This document shows positions 9,101 through 17,561 of a stretch of 64,000 nucleotides of DNA, piece by piece (position 1 is the first letter of the stretch; each line of letters starts with the position of its first letter). The stretch comes from a virus. Under the pieces are notes generated by a model that was not told the DNA's origin, made no database searches, and was given only the letters and a program-made list of their open reading frames with translations. The stretch is from positions 1 through 64,000 of IMG/VR virus record IMGVR_UViG_3300009285_002879; one strand, written 5' to 3'. A program made the translations under genes and the position numbers.

Positions 9101-12100
9101 TTGGAGTGTCACCGCCGTTTGTGAATGGAGACGGGAGCCAAAATGTCTCCTGGGTCCTTTATAGCAATGTCGCCCCAGGCGATGTAGACCCTTCCGTCAT
9201 TGCGGACATCGTCTATGAGGACTTCAGCCCCCTACCCAATGAGCCTTTTGAGGTTCGTGTTCTTACCCTTCTAGGAGTGGCCGGGGGGGCCCTTGACCCC
9301 CTTGATGTCCCCACCGTCAACTCTGGCCAATCCCTCACCATTCGCTTTGACCGTACTGGAGCTGACATCCCCGTTACGGTGCTCACCAGTACCCCCCTTG
9401 GAACGATGGTCAATGGGTCACTCATCATTCCCAGCACAGGAGCCAGATTCACCACTGGGTCCTTCACCGTCCAAGTAGGTACCAGAACCTTCGTTCAAGG
9501 CACGGATCTTCTCCCTGTGGCAGCCTTCTCCCCTGACCCCGGGGCAAACATTGAGTACCTCACTGTAGGTGTGATAGGGGAACTCAAATTTGGCAGCACA
9601 GTGCTGGCAGATTTTGACTCCGCTCAGGTGACCTACCTGCAAACCGTTCTACCTGCTGCCAGCATTGGAACGAGCACCGCAGAAGTAGACCCCAACACTG
9701 GGGAACTGGGCCTGTCAAGTGTGGATCTTGCCGCCAACGTCGACAAGAACGTCTATGTTGCAGTTCTACAGGAATTGGAGAACGTCTACATTAACCCCAT
9801 CCTGGGATCCTTCACCTTCGTCAGACCCTTGAAGGCTGGGCAGCTCGTTGAGGCCCAATATTACCGGGCAGTGCCAGACTCGGGAGCTTTATTCCTGGAC
9901 AGCACTGGGGCTACTGTGCAAGTCAGGGAATTCCTCCCCTTGTATGTCCGTCGGGAGCTAGCCACACGAGTTTCCGATCGCCTGTATAGCTTCAATCCAA
10001 CCAGTCGAACAACTGAGTCGACCGTTGAGGCCCAGGTTTATGTTGACACCAAGCTAGTGTCCTATGGGGTTCCATCTGGGGTAGTAGTCACATGGACCAA
10101 CAACACCCTTTCTTTGAAGCAGCCCGTAGACGTTACCTCTAGAGTAATGATCAGCTATGCCGTCTACGAGGCATTTGGGGGCGAGACCTCATACACAGTA
10201 TCTCAGGCCCCTGTATGGAGGCCACCCTTCAACATTGCCAAGAATCAGGGCACCCTAAGTTTCATTGGGAACAGAACCTCCACGATCACTCTGGGTAAGC
10301 AACTTCGCGTTGGGGGGTTCCTTACGTACGTTCGTGCTGCCACGTACGTCTCCGCCTCAGATAGCACCACAGTCACGATTTTCCCAGCTCCCGCCACAAA
10401 TGCAGGCACCCTGGCCCCAAGTGAGACCCCACTCACTTTCCTGACCGACCGGCCCGTGACCCCCCTCATTGATCCCACAGGGGCTACCCCCACCGCTGTT
10501 CCCAGTGCGGATGCTGGGTTTCTACCAGAACTTACGGTACTAGCTGGATTGGCCAGTATCCCCGTATTTCAGACGGTAGCAGTAGGGGATACAACTGTTC
10601 AATTTGAGGGTGACTTCACCCGGTACATGCTGGCCGGGTTCATGCTGGAGATGTTTGGGATCCCGTTCTTGATTGTCAAATCAGAGCTCACTCCCGATGG
10701 CCGATACACGACCGTCACCTTCGGGTCTCCCTCCCCGATGGAATTCGTGTGGTCCGTGGCCCTCCCTGCCAATCGTATTCGAGTGTCCGCCAGACCGGTC
10801 TATCCAAGCGGAGCATCGACGTTCCTAGGTCCAGGAGGATTCCTTCCCACGGAACCCTATGAGGTTGTCCTCTATGGTGAGATGGATGGGGCTACCTTGC
10901 TACCTGGACGAACACTCGTCGAGGGAAGAGACTTCAACATTGACACCAACTCGGGCCATATTTCCTTCCTGGCCCCAAGGCTAACAGGACTTGCATCCCT
11001 TCAATCCCTGAAGTTCTATCGGACTGACGTAACCACCCTCTCCCCAGGTATCTACCGCGGAGCCGTTCAATACCCACGGGTCTCGGCAACATTTAGCTAC
11101 CTTGATCCCCCCTCAGAAGCCAATGGGCGTATCCATGGGATCCTACAGGGGACATTCACGTTTGATTCGCCCGACAGCTTCTATGCCCGTTCCGTCCCCC
11201 TATCTCAATACATCTCGGAGACCGCAGCGTCACTTACCAGCAATGCAAGTGCCCAATTGCCAGGAAGCAACCCCGCTGTGGGTGGATTTCAGTCACCGGC
11301 CCCATCCGCACAAGGGCTCACAGGCATCGTTTCACAACGGCAGGATCTGGTCTCCAGGGATAGGGTAACCCGTACCTTCCTGAGATACTTCAATGGGCTA
11401 GTCACTTCTTTTGAGCAGGTGCTGGAGACCCTAAGTGGCAATCCAATTGGGGATCGGGATGGGAAACTACGTTTGTGGATGGGCACAGGAGACCAATGGG
11501 TGCCCCCTGGATATGAAGACGCCATCACTGGTGCAGTCAATGACCGCAACGTGTGGTTTGACGTGTGGATGTCCTACCGCACAGGTCTGCCAACCATTCG
11601 GCTCATCGCGGCTGACCCAATTCTTGACCCCCTAACCGCCACCACCGATTCCAAAGGGCGCCCCACTGGCAATGCCCTGCACCCGCAGGCTATGAGTTTC
11701 CTGATGGGGCTGCAACCCAAAGGAATCAAAAATGACGTGGATGACGTCGTGCTCACGGGACTGCGGGGTACTACAACAACTCTTGCAGGATTCGTCTACT
11801 TCCAAACGACATCCTACGGCACCTACCAGGGTCTCGGGGAAGCCTCCCCGTTCTCTCGCCTATTTGGGGAGAGAACCACAGCCTTCACGACTACAGAACC
11901 CGGACTTGGAGCCACCACCACGGGAAACAACGGGGTCTACTCAGCTGGCAAAATCATGGGGGATCTGTTCAATGGTGGGTTGACCATTCAATCCACCAAC
12001 GGGAAAGTCATCGCCAGATTGGCCAACCCAGTCCGGGGGGCAATTACCAATGTCCTTGGAGTAGAAGTCAAGGATCGACTGGCAAGAGCCAGGATCCTTG

Positions 12101-15100
12101 CGTACTCCCCAACAGGTTTCCCTACTGTAGACGCTGGGTCCACAGGGTTCCCCAGTATTCTAGCCACGGTTCTTCCGTTGGACCAATTGCCCCTACTACC
12201 AGATGGATTGCCAGACATCTCGCAACTAGCGTCTGTACCCCCTACGTCCCTAGCCAAGCTTCCCGACCTGAACACAGGGGACCCTACCCTTCACACTCCG
12301 CCCTTCAAAGCTGGGGACCAGCTGGCTTTTGGTACCCCCAATGGCTCTGTCTACCAGCTCGGGTACACCGGGACTCCAATCCCTGTTGGCACTGGGTTCC
12401 AATATGCAGGGATATTCGTTGACAGCATCCTGCAAGGATGTTTGATCATCCTCAAGAGCAAAGACCTTGCTGGTGTGGATGTCCAGATCACCGTTCCCAC
12501 ATCTCTGGTACTTCTTTCAGCACCCACGGTGGGGGCACCCTTCACGGCGGAACGCGGGGACAGCTTGTTCGTGGTCCCCACAACAGGGAGGCCCATTACC
12601 CTATCTGACCCTCCTACAACCGCTCAACTCGACAGCCTTGTCGGATCCCTGCCATCCTATCGAACGGGCACAGACATCAACTTCATTCCCCGAACGGGAG
12701 AGTTGACCGATGCTACGCTCCCCTCATTCAGTGATCCCAACATCTTCGGCCTGAAGGAACTTCTGGGGCAACGTCCCCCATCCCCATTGTCGAACCTTGA
12801 GGCCCAAGTCTCTTTCCAAAATGGGGATGTGCTTCCATCCAATATCCCCGCCCTCCAAGGGGAAAGCAAACTGGATTCTGGAGACTACTCCCTGCCCTAC
12901 TACGGTATCAACAACACCGAACTGGATGTGTTGGGAGAGGTGCTTCCAATAGGGATTGATCTCATCACCCTGGACAGCATTGACCCAGTCGTGGATAACC
13001 CCCCACCCATTGGGTACCCAGTCTACGCAGTTGAGGCGGTCTATCCCGATGAAATTCTAGACAATGCTGGAATTGTTGACTCCACGGACCCCGACTACCC
13101 ATCTGCAATTCTTACCACACAGGATCTACAGCCTTCGGCGGCTGTGTACCCCGCCCCAGGCCACAAAGGGGTTGGGACAGTCGACCGATATGATCTGGTC
13201 TTGATAGAGGAAGCCACCGGGTCCGCTCTTCCTCTGGGCTCTACGGGCATCTTCTCAGTAGGAGATGTGACCCATGGGGCGACGAGTGTCATTGAGCCCC
13301 CAAGGTTTGTGTCCGCAACCACGGTAGGCCTACGGCACTCCCTGGCCATCAACAATATCCAAGCATGGTTTGACCAGACCCATGTAACTGGAATCATGAT
13401 ATCTGAAGATACCACTGTCCCCGGCAACATTGTCACTACTTTTACCCTCCCAGGCGTTCCTACCACACAGATAGTATGGGACAACGGGTTGGGCGGAGGT
13501 GCCCTGGCTCCTCCCGTGGGTGGATTCAATGACTACTTCCGGTTGGCTGACAAACCAACTACAGCCACCATCAAAGTCATTGACCCAGTTACCAATAACT
13601 TTGTCCCGGGAGCATATGCCACTTTCTTCCTGGAAACTGTAAATCCAGCTGATGTCAGGCTCTGCACATTCAGTGCTGACGGTTCCCTCTTTGCCCCTAC
13701 AGCGGCCGTGTTTTTGTCTGGGTTTGGGGCACAAACCCTTGTGGTAACCAGTATTGCACCCTTCTTCAACTTTGCCGCTTATCCGAGCACCACCGTGGGA
13801 GCTGTCACTACGCTGGATTATCCCATGGAGTTTGCAATTGACATTGACAGCACTCACACCCTCACCTTCGCAATTGAGGGGGACCGACTTACCCTCTCCG
13901 GACCCATTGACCCACGTACAGCATATCCTCGTGGATCCCTCACCACTGGGGGGGATCCAGTTCAATGTGAGCTTTCCACAAGAGATAGTCTCACATCCAT
14001 ATACAGCACCCTAGCAGGCACTTTCGTCACCACCTTCTCCTCAGCCAATCACATCAGTCAGGTGAATGGCAACCTTCCCTTCACCTTCCTTTCCAGGTCA
14101 GGAATCCTACCCAATGGAATTGGTTCCATGAGCGGTGGGGTTGGTCAACTCAAAGTAATGGGATTTGAGGAATATGGAAGCGTGGCAATTGACTCCACAG
14201 GTATCACATTCTCTGCCCTGACATCTTCCCGGCAAGATGCCTTGAACGGAGCAATACTCAATGCAGTGGCCATATCCGACCAAAAAGATGATGCCGGAGT
14301 GGCCTACAAGCCCGCCAGGGACAATCGATTCATTCTTCCTGGGGGGGCTGGCCCCTTGCCTGCCCCTCTTCCTGCCAGTGCTGTGATCAAGGGTGACGTT
14401 GATAGAGTCCTGCCCGGGGATACCCTGGTTGTGCACGGGTTCTATGACGACGGGACCTACACCTACCCCCTATCCTCCGGGAAGGCCGGTACCCATTTGG
14501 TTCGAGGGACCATCAAATCCACAGACATCGTTGCAACCCCCTTTGAACATAGGGATACCTATGCAATGGTCACAGGGGACCCCAATGGAGGGTGGTTGGA
14601 TTTCGAGTTCCCAACCGTCACAGGAGTTGTCTCGGGGGCCACCCTTGATTTGGTAGTAACAGAGATCCTGGCCCTAACGTCTCTCAAGGATTGGGCCGGT
14701 GCCCCTATCGCCCAGACCCACACTTTCCCCAGTGCAGGCAAGGTGTTCATCATCCTCGATGAGGCGAAACTACTGGACCCTGCCTCTGGAGTCTACAAAG
14801 AAGCCATCTACAGTGCAGACTATGCCTCAATGGTTCCTGGCACAGGCACTTTCGTCGACCTCACCAACTACAAAAATGGGATCGGGGTAGGCATTGGAGC
14901 TGGGCAATTCACAGCGGCCATTGCAAACGGGATGAAGGTCTCGGGTATGACCATTGTACCCGTAAACCCTCATGGCACAGGTATCCCCGAGAATCTCCCG
15001 GGCTACACCAGCATTATAGCCCCCGACCCCATAGCTATATTTGGGTTCCGCGCCATCCAAGCCCTTGGACCCTCAGCGGTTCCCCTTGGCTGGGCCGCAG

Positions 15101-17112
15101 CGGCTACTGGTACCCTGGATCCCACAGGGCTCGAACTGACTGCAGTCAATCTCTACACCAAGGACAAGGCCAGCTCAAATGTATTCCTGGCCCTTGACCA
15201 AGCGGTATATGACGAGATTCCAGGGGCTCTGGATGCCGTTCTGAATGACACGGACTGGGACACTCTTCACACCACAGGGGCTTTTGTCCCATCCGGGTCA
15301 CGTTGTCTGTTGCCAACGGATACCTGGACCGTGGATTATTCCGGAGCGGCAGCCATCTATGTGGAACCCTCTGTCCCCCACTCATGCAATGATCTTTCCC
15401 TCAACCGGGTCAACGTTGTAGACTCGGTGAACTCTCTCACTCTTGCAGAAGTGGGTGCCAGGAGACTATCTACCTACGTGGCTGCTGCCCCCCCGGTCAA
15501 CAACTCATGGGTGGAATATGTCCAATTGGAGATCAAGCGCCCACGCCGATTCCATGCCGTGAATGATGCCCTGGCCTTGAGTTTAGGGAGGCTTCGGGCT
15601 TCCTATGAGATTCGTCGAGGCATCGTTCAGACCCTAGTATCCTCTGGAAGCATCTGTACACTGACCGCTGAGCCCGTGGACAACCACTACCCACCGGTTG
15701 CTGTTGTTGGAGGGCATGCAACCCAACTAGGTGACTTTACGAATCCTGATTTGAACCTCCACGTTGGAGATGTTGTGAGGTTTCTGGACAGCAATGGTGA
15801 GGTTTCGGACACCGCTGAAATCCTCAACATCCCATCAACCATAACCTTGGTGCTATCCAAGAAAGTAACGTTTGCCCCAGGGACCAAGTTCGAGATATAC
15901 CTCAAGGTACCCCCTGTTCCCCAGGAGCAATCCAATGAGGAGTTACTTGGGTTTGCTACAGACACCGTGCTGCTCTCCAGGTCGGCCAACTACACGGCTC
16001 AAACCGGAGGCAAAGTCCTCACGAGAAACATCCTGGCTGATACAGATGGAGCCTTGGACTACACTGCCCTCGACATCCAAGTAGGAGATGTGGTGGTCAT
16101 TGATCCAGTGGGGCCACTGGAAGGACCCACAGGGCCCGCCTCCCCGACGGAAATGGGAGTCCGCCCATTTGGAGATAATGGGGTTAGTTCCAGAGGTGCC
16201 TCTTACGTTGCTGGCAGCCCAAGCCGAGCGGACGATAACCGGGGCTATTATTGGGTCGACGCCATTGCAGCCCAGGGCATTACAGTCACAGCCACGGGTA
16301 ACCTTCTGGCAGGAGACACTGCCACTGGGGACATCCTCTTTGGGACCGCTGCGGCATATACCGTGTACCCAACGGTACATGCCTCTGGGCTCACAGGAAC
16401 CACAGAAGGGCAACAGGATCTCCGGCCCACATCGTTTGCTGGGGTCGGAAACTCCTACAGGCTTGACTACAAATCGGTAGCCCCCTTCTCTTACCGCATC
16501 CTTCGCCCCTCCCCATTCCTATCAAGGGAAACGGTCGAGCTGATCCTCTCAATGCGAGAGAGAATGCTATCTTGGATGGAAGAGATCCGGGGAGCTGCTA
16601 ACCAGGAAAGCACATACTTTGTCTTCCAGCGGGACCACCACATCAGTGACCTCGGGTCCACTTTTGACCTCGGGTCAGGACTTGGGGTCTTCCATACAAC
16701 CTATCTTGAGGGTCTCATCGGCCGCTGGGATATCACCCCATTCGTCAACGTGAGTGATGGCCTCTCCATCCTTGACCGTCGATTCTGGGGCCTTGACTTC
16801 CGCCTTGATACCCTTGTCCCACCCTTGGGAATCAGTGCAACCCCCTATGCAAACTTCACAGGAACCAGCGTGGACCCAGGCTGGGATCCGGGGGAAACCG
16901 ACCGCCCTGTATTGGTGGATCGCATCAATGAAGCCCTGGACTCCCGAGATCAACTTCGCCAGACAAGATATTCATGGTTGACCCTGCGAACCCATCGAAC
17001 CACTGGTACTATGGAGGGTATCAGACGTTTCGATCAAGAACTGCCTTCCCGCAAGGCAGAGCAGGAGAGGGCTTTGACCGTAACCAAGTCTGTCAAGCTC
17101 CTAACCAGATGA
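6184..17112 (+). CDS. Giant virion protein, 3,642 aa
   Basis: One uninterrupted frame of almost 11 kb. The product is rich in Gly, Thr, Ser, Pro, Val and Asp, with alternating short beta-strand patterns and no long helices until the last ~210 residues. There a helical segment (LILSMRERMLSWMEEIRG) and a charged tail occur. One recognisable type of recurring module is a strand-turn unit around 'GYRVKAISGNDQGSYTVTSV' (near residue 950), similar in look to a unit in the 1,763-aa protein at 34439. No peptidase, glycosidase or ATPase motif was seen. The size and composition fit a tail fibre, baseplate or whisker component, but a specific role cannot be assigned. The next gene starts within its stop (ATGA at 17109). 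Confidence 0.85.
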   Translation: MNDFLGQVLPGARTSPSNASTTDAADSGVSRGVYSIAGTTTELQGDRYRATLLDSGETTEYLLWAETSGPLAVAPGTDHTDGTATIPAGSLTVIDTSVPTTGIRTDGTNQVLVTDNGGRTLAAIQSLTYTRPGLGTPATFTLGGADYTFDPLSGVLTLLDTGAVRAAVNVAGPDPVAVSASRGDQFTATHYTLSTALFSWTRNDSTGTRFGWNAGHRKWELFRGKTPTSLGLLSSSASAKYALTPVPTTPVGQYLPGSTTTSQYSSVRLGALPNESSYPVVFRTVGPPFSGLLVVTDDLANSSYDFASTTPPLAGVVGANSGTLAWNPTFVQAHEGEEVWYSPQNFTESSTGTVGLLTDATHFIAPVPGPTERPIIRLGNRAPLTVLLAATEAALTALSVPSGSVGIALSTGKLKFATADIDKADPGTRAVPNPSFDPLYLNVQVRYDGIAGNLYPQPIKAPVQLVNIDGISVASFDTTTEVFIPDAKGLGTGLSGILNVPDGTGNPPDLTAAIGPRPGDSGVVRRLSSGFGDVYLFSDNGIIAKVLTVNFEDELEQLGALYDTGLPPEEILPTKAYSVPLDTVYVALDQRSSISGSKVLLGSSLSQSLIGQTLYFVQAELLPSIYPDTARLYSRIRDSYTLDGTESLAFSIDGTSVTWNASALGAGTYTPTQIATSLGTAVTGAGATGSAGVLSGYVYIQSNTPTTGQVQILFSLSGCRVLGFPPGWDVTNPIAGDHSATDGNWLPDTGLEFGLRRSPQNLDGSQPISDVRSTYRVTDEILANDISSIPYQLLSYPPREDIAGYDVGVFFRLSAQGKPGASPSLRASLAPFEDVLYEFDKSRFGWLSSRSFVGQLESPATSLDLGVQGVVGATFYAAMGGLLKISATGEAATYRELDTDFLVPEGSGSALLIGRIGPEVLKGSRGRFTAGGSVLTDTSVTFTGTAQIGYRVKAISGNDQGSYTVTSVGATTLGVSPPFVNGDGSQNVSWVLYSNVAPGDVDPSVIADIVYEDFSPLPNEPFEVRVLTLLGVAGGALDPLDVPTVNSGQSLTIRFDRTGADIPVTVLTSTPLGTMVNGSLIIPSTGARFTTGSFTVQVGTRTFVQGTDLLPVAAFSPDPGANIEYLTVGVIGELKFGSTVLADFDSAQVTYLQTVLPAASIGTSTAEVDPNTGELGLSSVDLAANVDKNVYVAVLQELENVYINPILGSFTFVRPLKAGQLVEAQYYRAVPDSGALFLDSTGATVQVREFLPLYVRRELATRVSDRLYSFNPTSRTTESTVEAQVYVDTKLVSYGVPSGVVVTWTNNTLSLKQPVDVTSRVMISYAVYEAFGGETSYTVSQAPVWRPPFNIAKNQGTLSFIGNRTSTITLGKQLRVGGFLTYVRAATYVSASDSTTVTIFPAPATNAGTLAPSETPLTFLTDRPVTPLIDPTGATPTAVPSADAGFLPELTVLAGLASIPVFQTVAVGDTTVQFEGDFTRYMLAGFMLEMFGIPFLIVKSELTPDGRYTTVTFGSPSPMEFVWSVALPANRIRVSARPVYPSGASTFLGPGGFLPTEPYEVVLYGEMDGATLLPGRTLVEGRDFNIDTNSGHISFLAPRLTGLASLQSLKFYRTDVTTLSPGIYRGAVQYPRVSATFSYLDPPSEANGRIHGILQGTFTFDSPDSFYARSVPLSQYISETAASLTSNASAQLPGSNPAVGGFQSPAPSAQGLTGIVSQRQDLVSRDRVTRTFLRYFNGLVTSFEQVLETLSGNPIGDRDGKLRLWMGTGDQWVPPGYEDAITGAVNDRNVWFDVWMSYRTGLPTIRLIAADPILDPLTATTDSKGRPTGNALHPQAMSFLMGLQPKGIKNDVDDVVLTGLRGTTTTLAGFVYFQTTSYGTYQGLGEASPFSRLFGERTTAFTTTEPGLGATTTGNNGVYSAGKIMGDLFNGGLTIQSTNGKVIARLANPVRGAITNVLGVEVKDRLARARILAYSPTGFPTVDAGSTGFPSILATVLPLDQLPLLPDGLPDISQLASVPPTSLAKLPDLNTGDPTLHTPPFKAGDQLAFGTPNGSVYQLGYTGTPIPVGTGFQYAGIFVDSILQGCLIILKSKDLAGVDVQITVPTSLVLLSAPTVGAPFTAERGDSLFVVPTTGRPITLSDPPTTAQLDSLVGSLPSYRTGTDINFIPRTGELTDATLPSFSDPNIFGLKELLGQRPPSPLSNLEAQVSFQNGDVLPSNIPALQGESKLDSGDYSLPYYGINNTELDVLGEVLPIGIDLITLDSIDPVVDNPPPIGYPVYAVEAVYPDEILDNAGIVDSTDPDYPSAILTTQDLQPSAAVYPAPGHKGVGTVDRYDLVLIEEATGSALPLGSTGIFSVGDVTHGATSVIEPPRFVSATTVGLRHSLAINNIQAWFDQTHVTGIMISEDTTVPGNIVTTFTLPGVPTTQIVWDNGLGGGALAPPVGGFNDYFRLADKPTTATIKVIDPVTNNFVPGAYATFFLETVNPADVRLCTFSADGSLFAPTAAVFLSGFGAQTLVVTSIAPFFNFAAYPSTTVGAVTTLDYPMEFAIDIDSTHTLTFAIEGDRLTLSGPIDPRTAYPRGSLTTGGDPVQCELSTRDSLTSIYSTLAGTFVTTFSSANHISQVNGNLPFTFLSRSGILPNGIGSMSGGVGQLKVMGFEEYGSVAIDSTGITFSALTSSRQDALNGAILNAVAISDQKDDAGVAYKPARDNRFILPGGAGPLPAPLPASAVIKGDVDRVLPGDTLVVHGFYDDGTYTYPLSSGKAGTHLVRGTIKSTDIVATPFEHRDTYAMVTGDPNGGWLDFEFPTVTGVVSGATLDLVVTEILALTSLKDWAGAPIAQTHTFPSAGKVFIILDEAKLLDPASGVYKEAIYSADYASMVPGTGTFVDLTNYKNGIGVGIGAGQFTAAIANGMKVSGMTIVPVNPHGTGIPENLPGYTSIIAPDPIAIFGFRAIQALGPSAVPLGWAAAATGTLDPTGLELTAVNLYTKDKASSNVFLALDQAVYDEIPGALDAVLNDTDWDTLHTTGAFVPSGSRCLLPTDTWTVDYSGAAAIYVEPSVPHSCNDLSLNRVNVVDSVNSLTLAEVGARRLSTYVAAAPPVNNSWVEYVQLEIKRPRRFHAVNDALALSLGRLRASYEIRRGIVQTLVSSGSICTLTAEPVDNHYPPVAVVGGHATQLGDFTNPDLNLHVGDVVRFLDSNGEVSDTAEILNIPSTITLVLSKKVTFAPGTKFEIYLKVPPVPQEQSNEELLGFATDTVLLSRSANYTAQTGGKVLTRNILADTDGALDYTALDIQVGDVVVIDPVGPLEGPTGPASPTEMGVRPFGDNGVSSRGASYVAGSPSRADDNRGYYWVDAIAAQGITVTATGNLLAGDTATGDILFGTAAAYTVYPTVHASGLTGTTEGQQDLRPTSFAGVGNSYRLDYKSVAPFSYRILRPSPFLSRETVELILSMRERMLSWMEEIRGAANQESTYFVFQRDHHISDLGSTFDLGSGLGVFHTTYLEGLIGRWDITPFVNVSDGLSILDRRFWGLDFRLDTLVPPLGISATPYANFTGTSVDPGWDPGETDRPVLVDRINEALDSRDQLRQTRYSWLTLRTHRTTGTMEGIRRFDQELPSRKAEQERALTVTKSVKLLTR

Positions 17113-17342
17113 CCAACGAAGAACTAATTGCTAAGCTACAATCCCTGGGCCTTGACCCCAGTAACCCCACATGGGTTAAGTCCGGGTCTGTAGACCTGGA
17201 GCAACTCCCGGTCCTAGGAAAACAACGGGAGCTGCTAACAGCCCTAAAAGAGATTCTTCAGCAACAGGTCAATGCTGATGTGGTCCGCCTAGATGAAGCC
17301 ACGGAAGCCCTATCCAGGCTCCAGCACGGAGGTGGCCAGTGA
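17109..17342 (+). CDS. Small helical protein, 77 aa
   Basis: The start MTNEELIAKLQSLGLDP overlaps the giant gene's TGA (ATGA). An earlier in-frame ATG at 16974 lies entirely inside the giant gene and is unlikely. The N-terminal segment resembles a short helical hairpin. A second helix (KQRELLTALKEILQQQ) and a coiled-coil-like tail (VVRLDEATEALSRL) follow. Its position between two virion genes suggests a chaperone or adaptor for them; no family is recognised. Confidence 0.65.
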   Translation: MTNEELIAKLQSLGLDPSNPTWVKSGSVDLEQLPVLGKQRELLTALKEILQQQVNADVVRLDEATEALSRLQHGGGQ

Positions 17343-17557
17343 CCCCCCAAATGCAGAACTTCGTGGACAGCTACTTCAGTTTTCTACTCAGCGGAAACCT
17401 GGAAGATTTCAGGGGTGTTTGCAGCCAATTTGCACTTGTCATCCAATCAGGAGCCTCCAATGAGGACCTGCAAGGATGTATGGACCAGTGCCATGAGAAT
17501 GCCGAGCTTCTGTGTCTCATCACAGAGACCAGTGCCCAATTGGAATTAGGAAACTAG
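17339..17557 (+). CDS. Small acidic helical protein, 72 aa
   Basis: It starts at GTG 17339, which overlaps the upstream TGA as GTGA. The product is helical and acidic (NFVDSYFSFLLSGNLEDF, then NEDLQGCMDQCHENAELLCLITETSAQLEL) with three Cys residues that are not spaced as a zinc site. It follows the 77-aa gene and precedes the 867-aa virion gene by only 4 bases. Together the pair may be small assembly factors for the neighbouring large proteins; this is inference from location. Confidence 0.6.
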   Translation: MTPQMQNFVDSYFSFLLSGNLEDFRGVCSQFALVIQSGASNEDLQGCMDQCHENAELLCLITETSAQLELGN

Positions 17558-17561
17558 GAAT

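Noticed and set aside
13330-13965. 211-codon minus-strand frame inside the giant gene
   Set aside because: Antisense shadow of a long high-GC gene; residues show no domain pattern.
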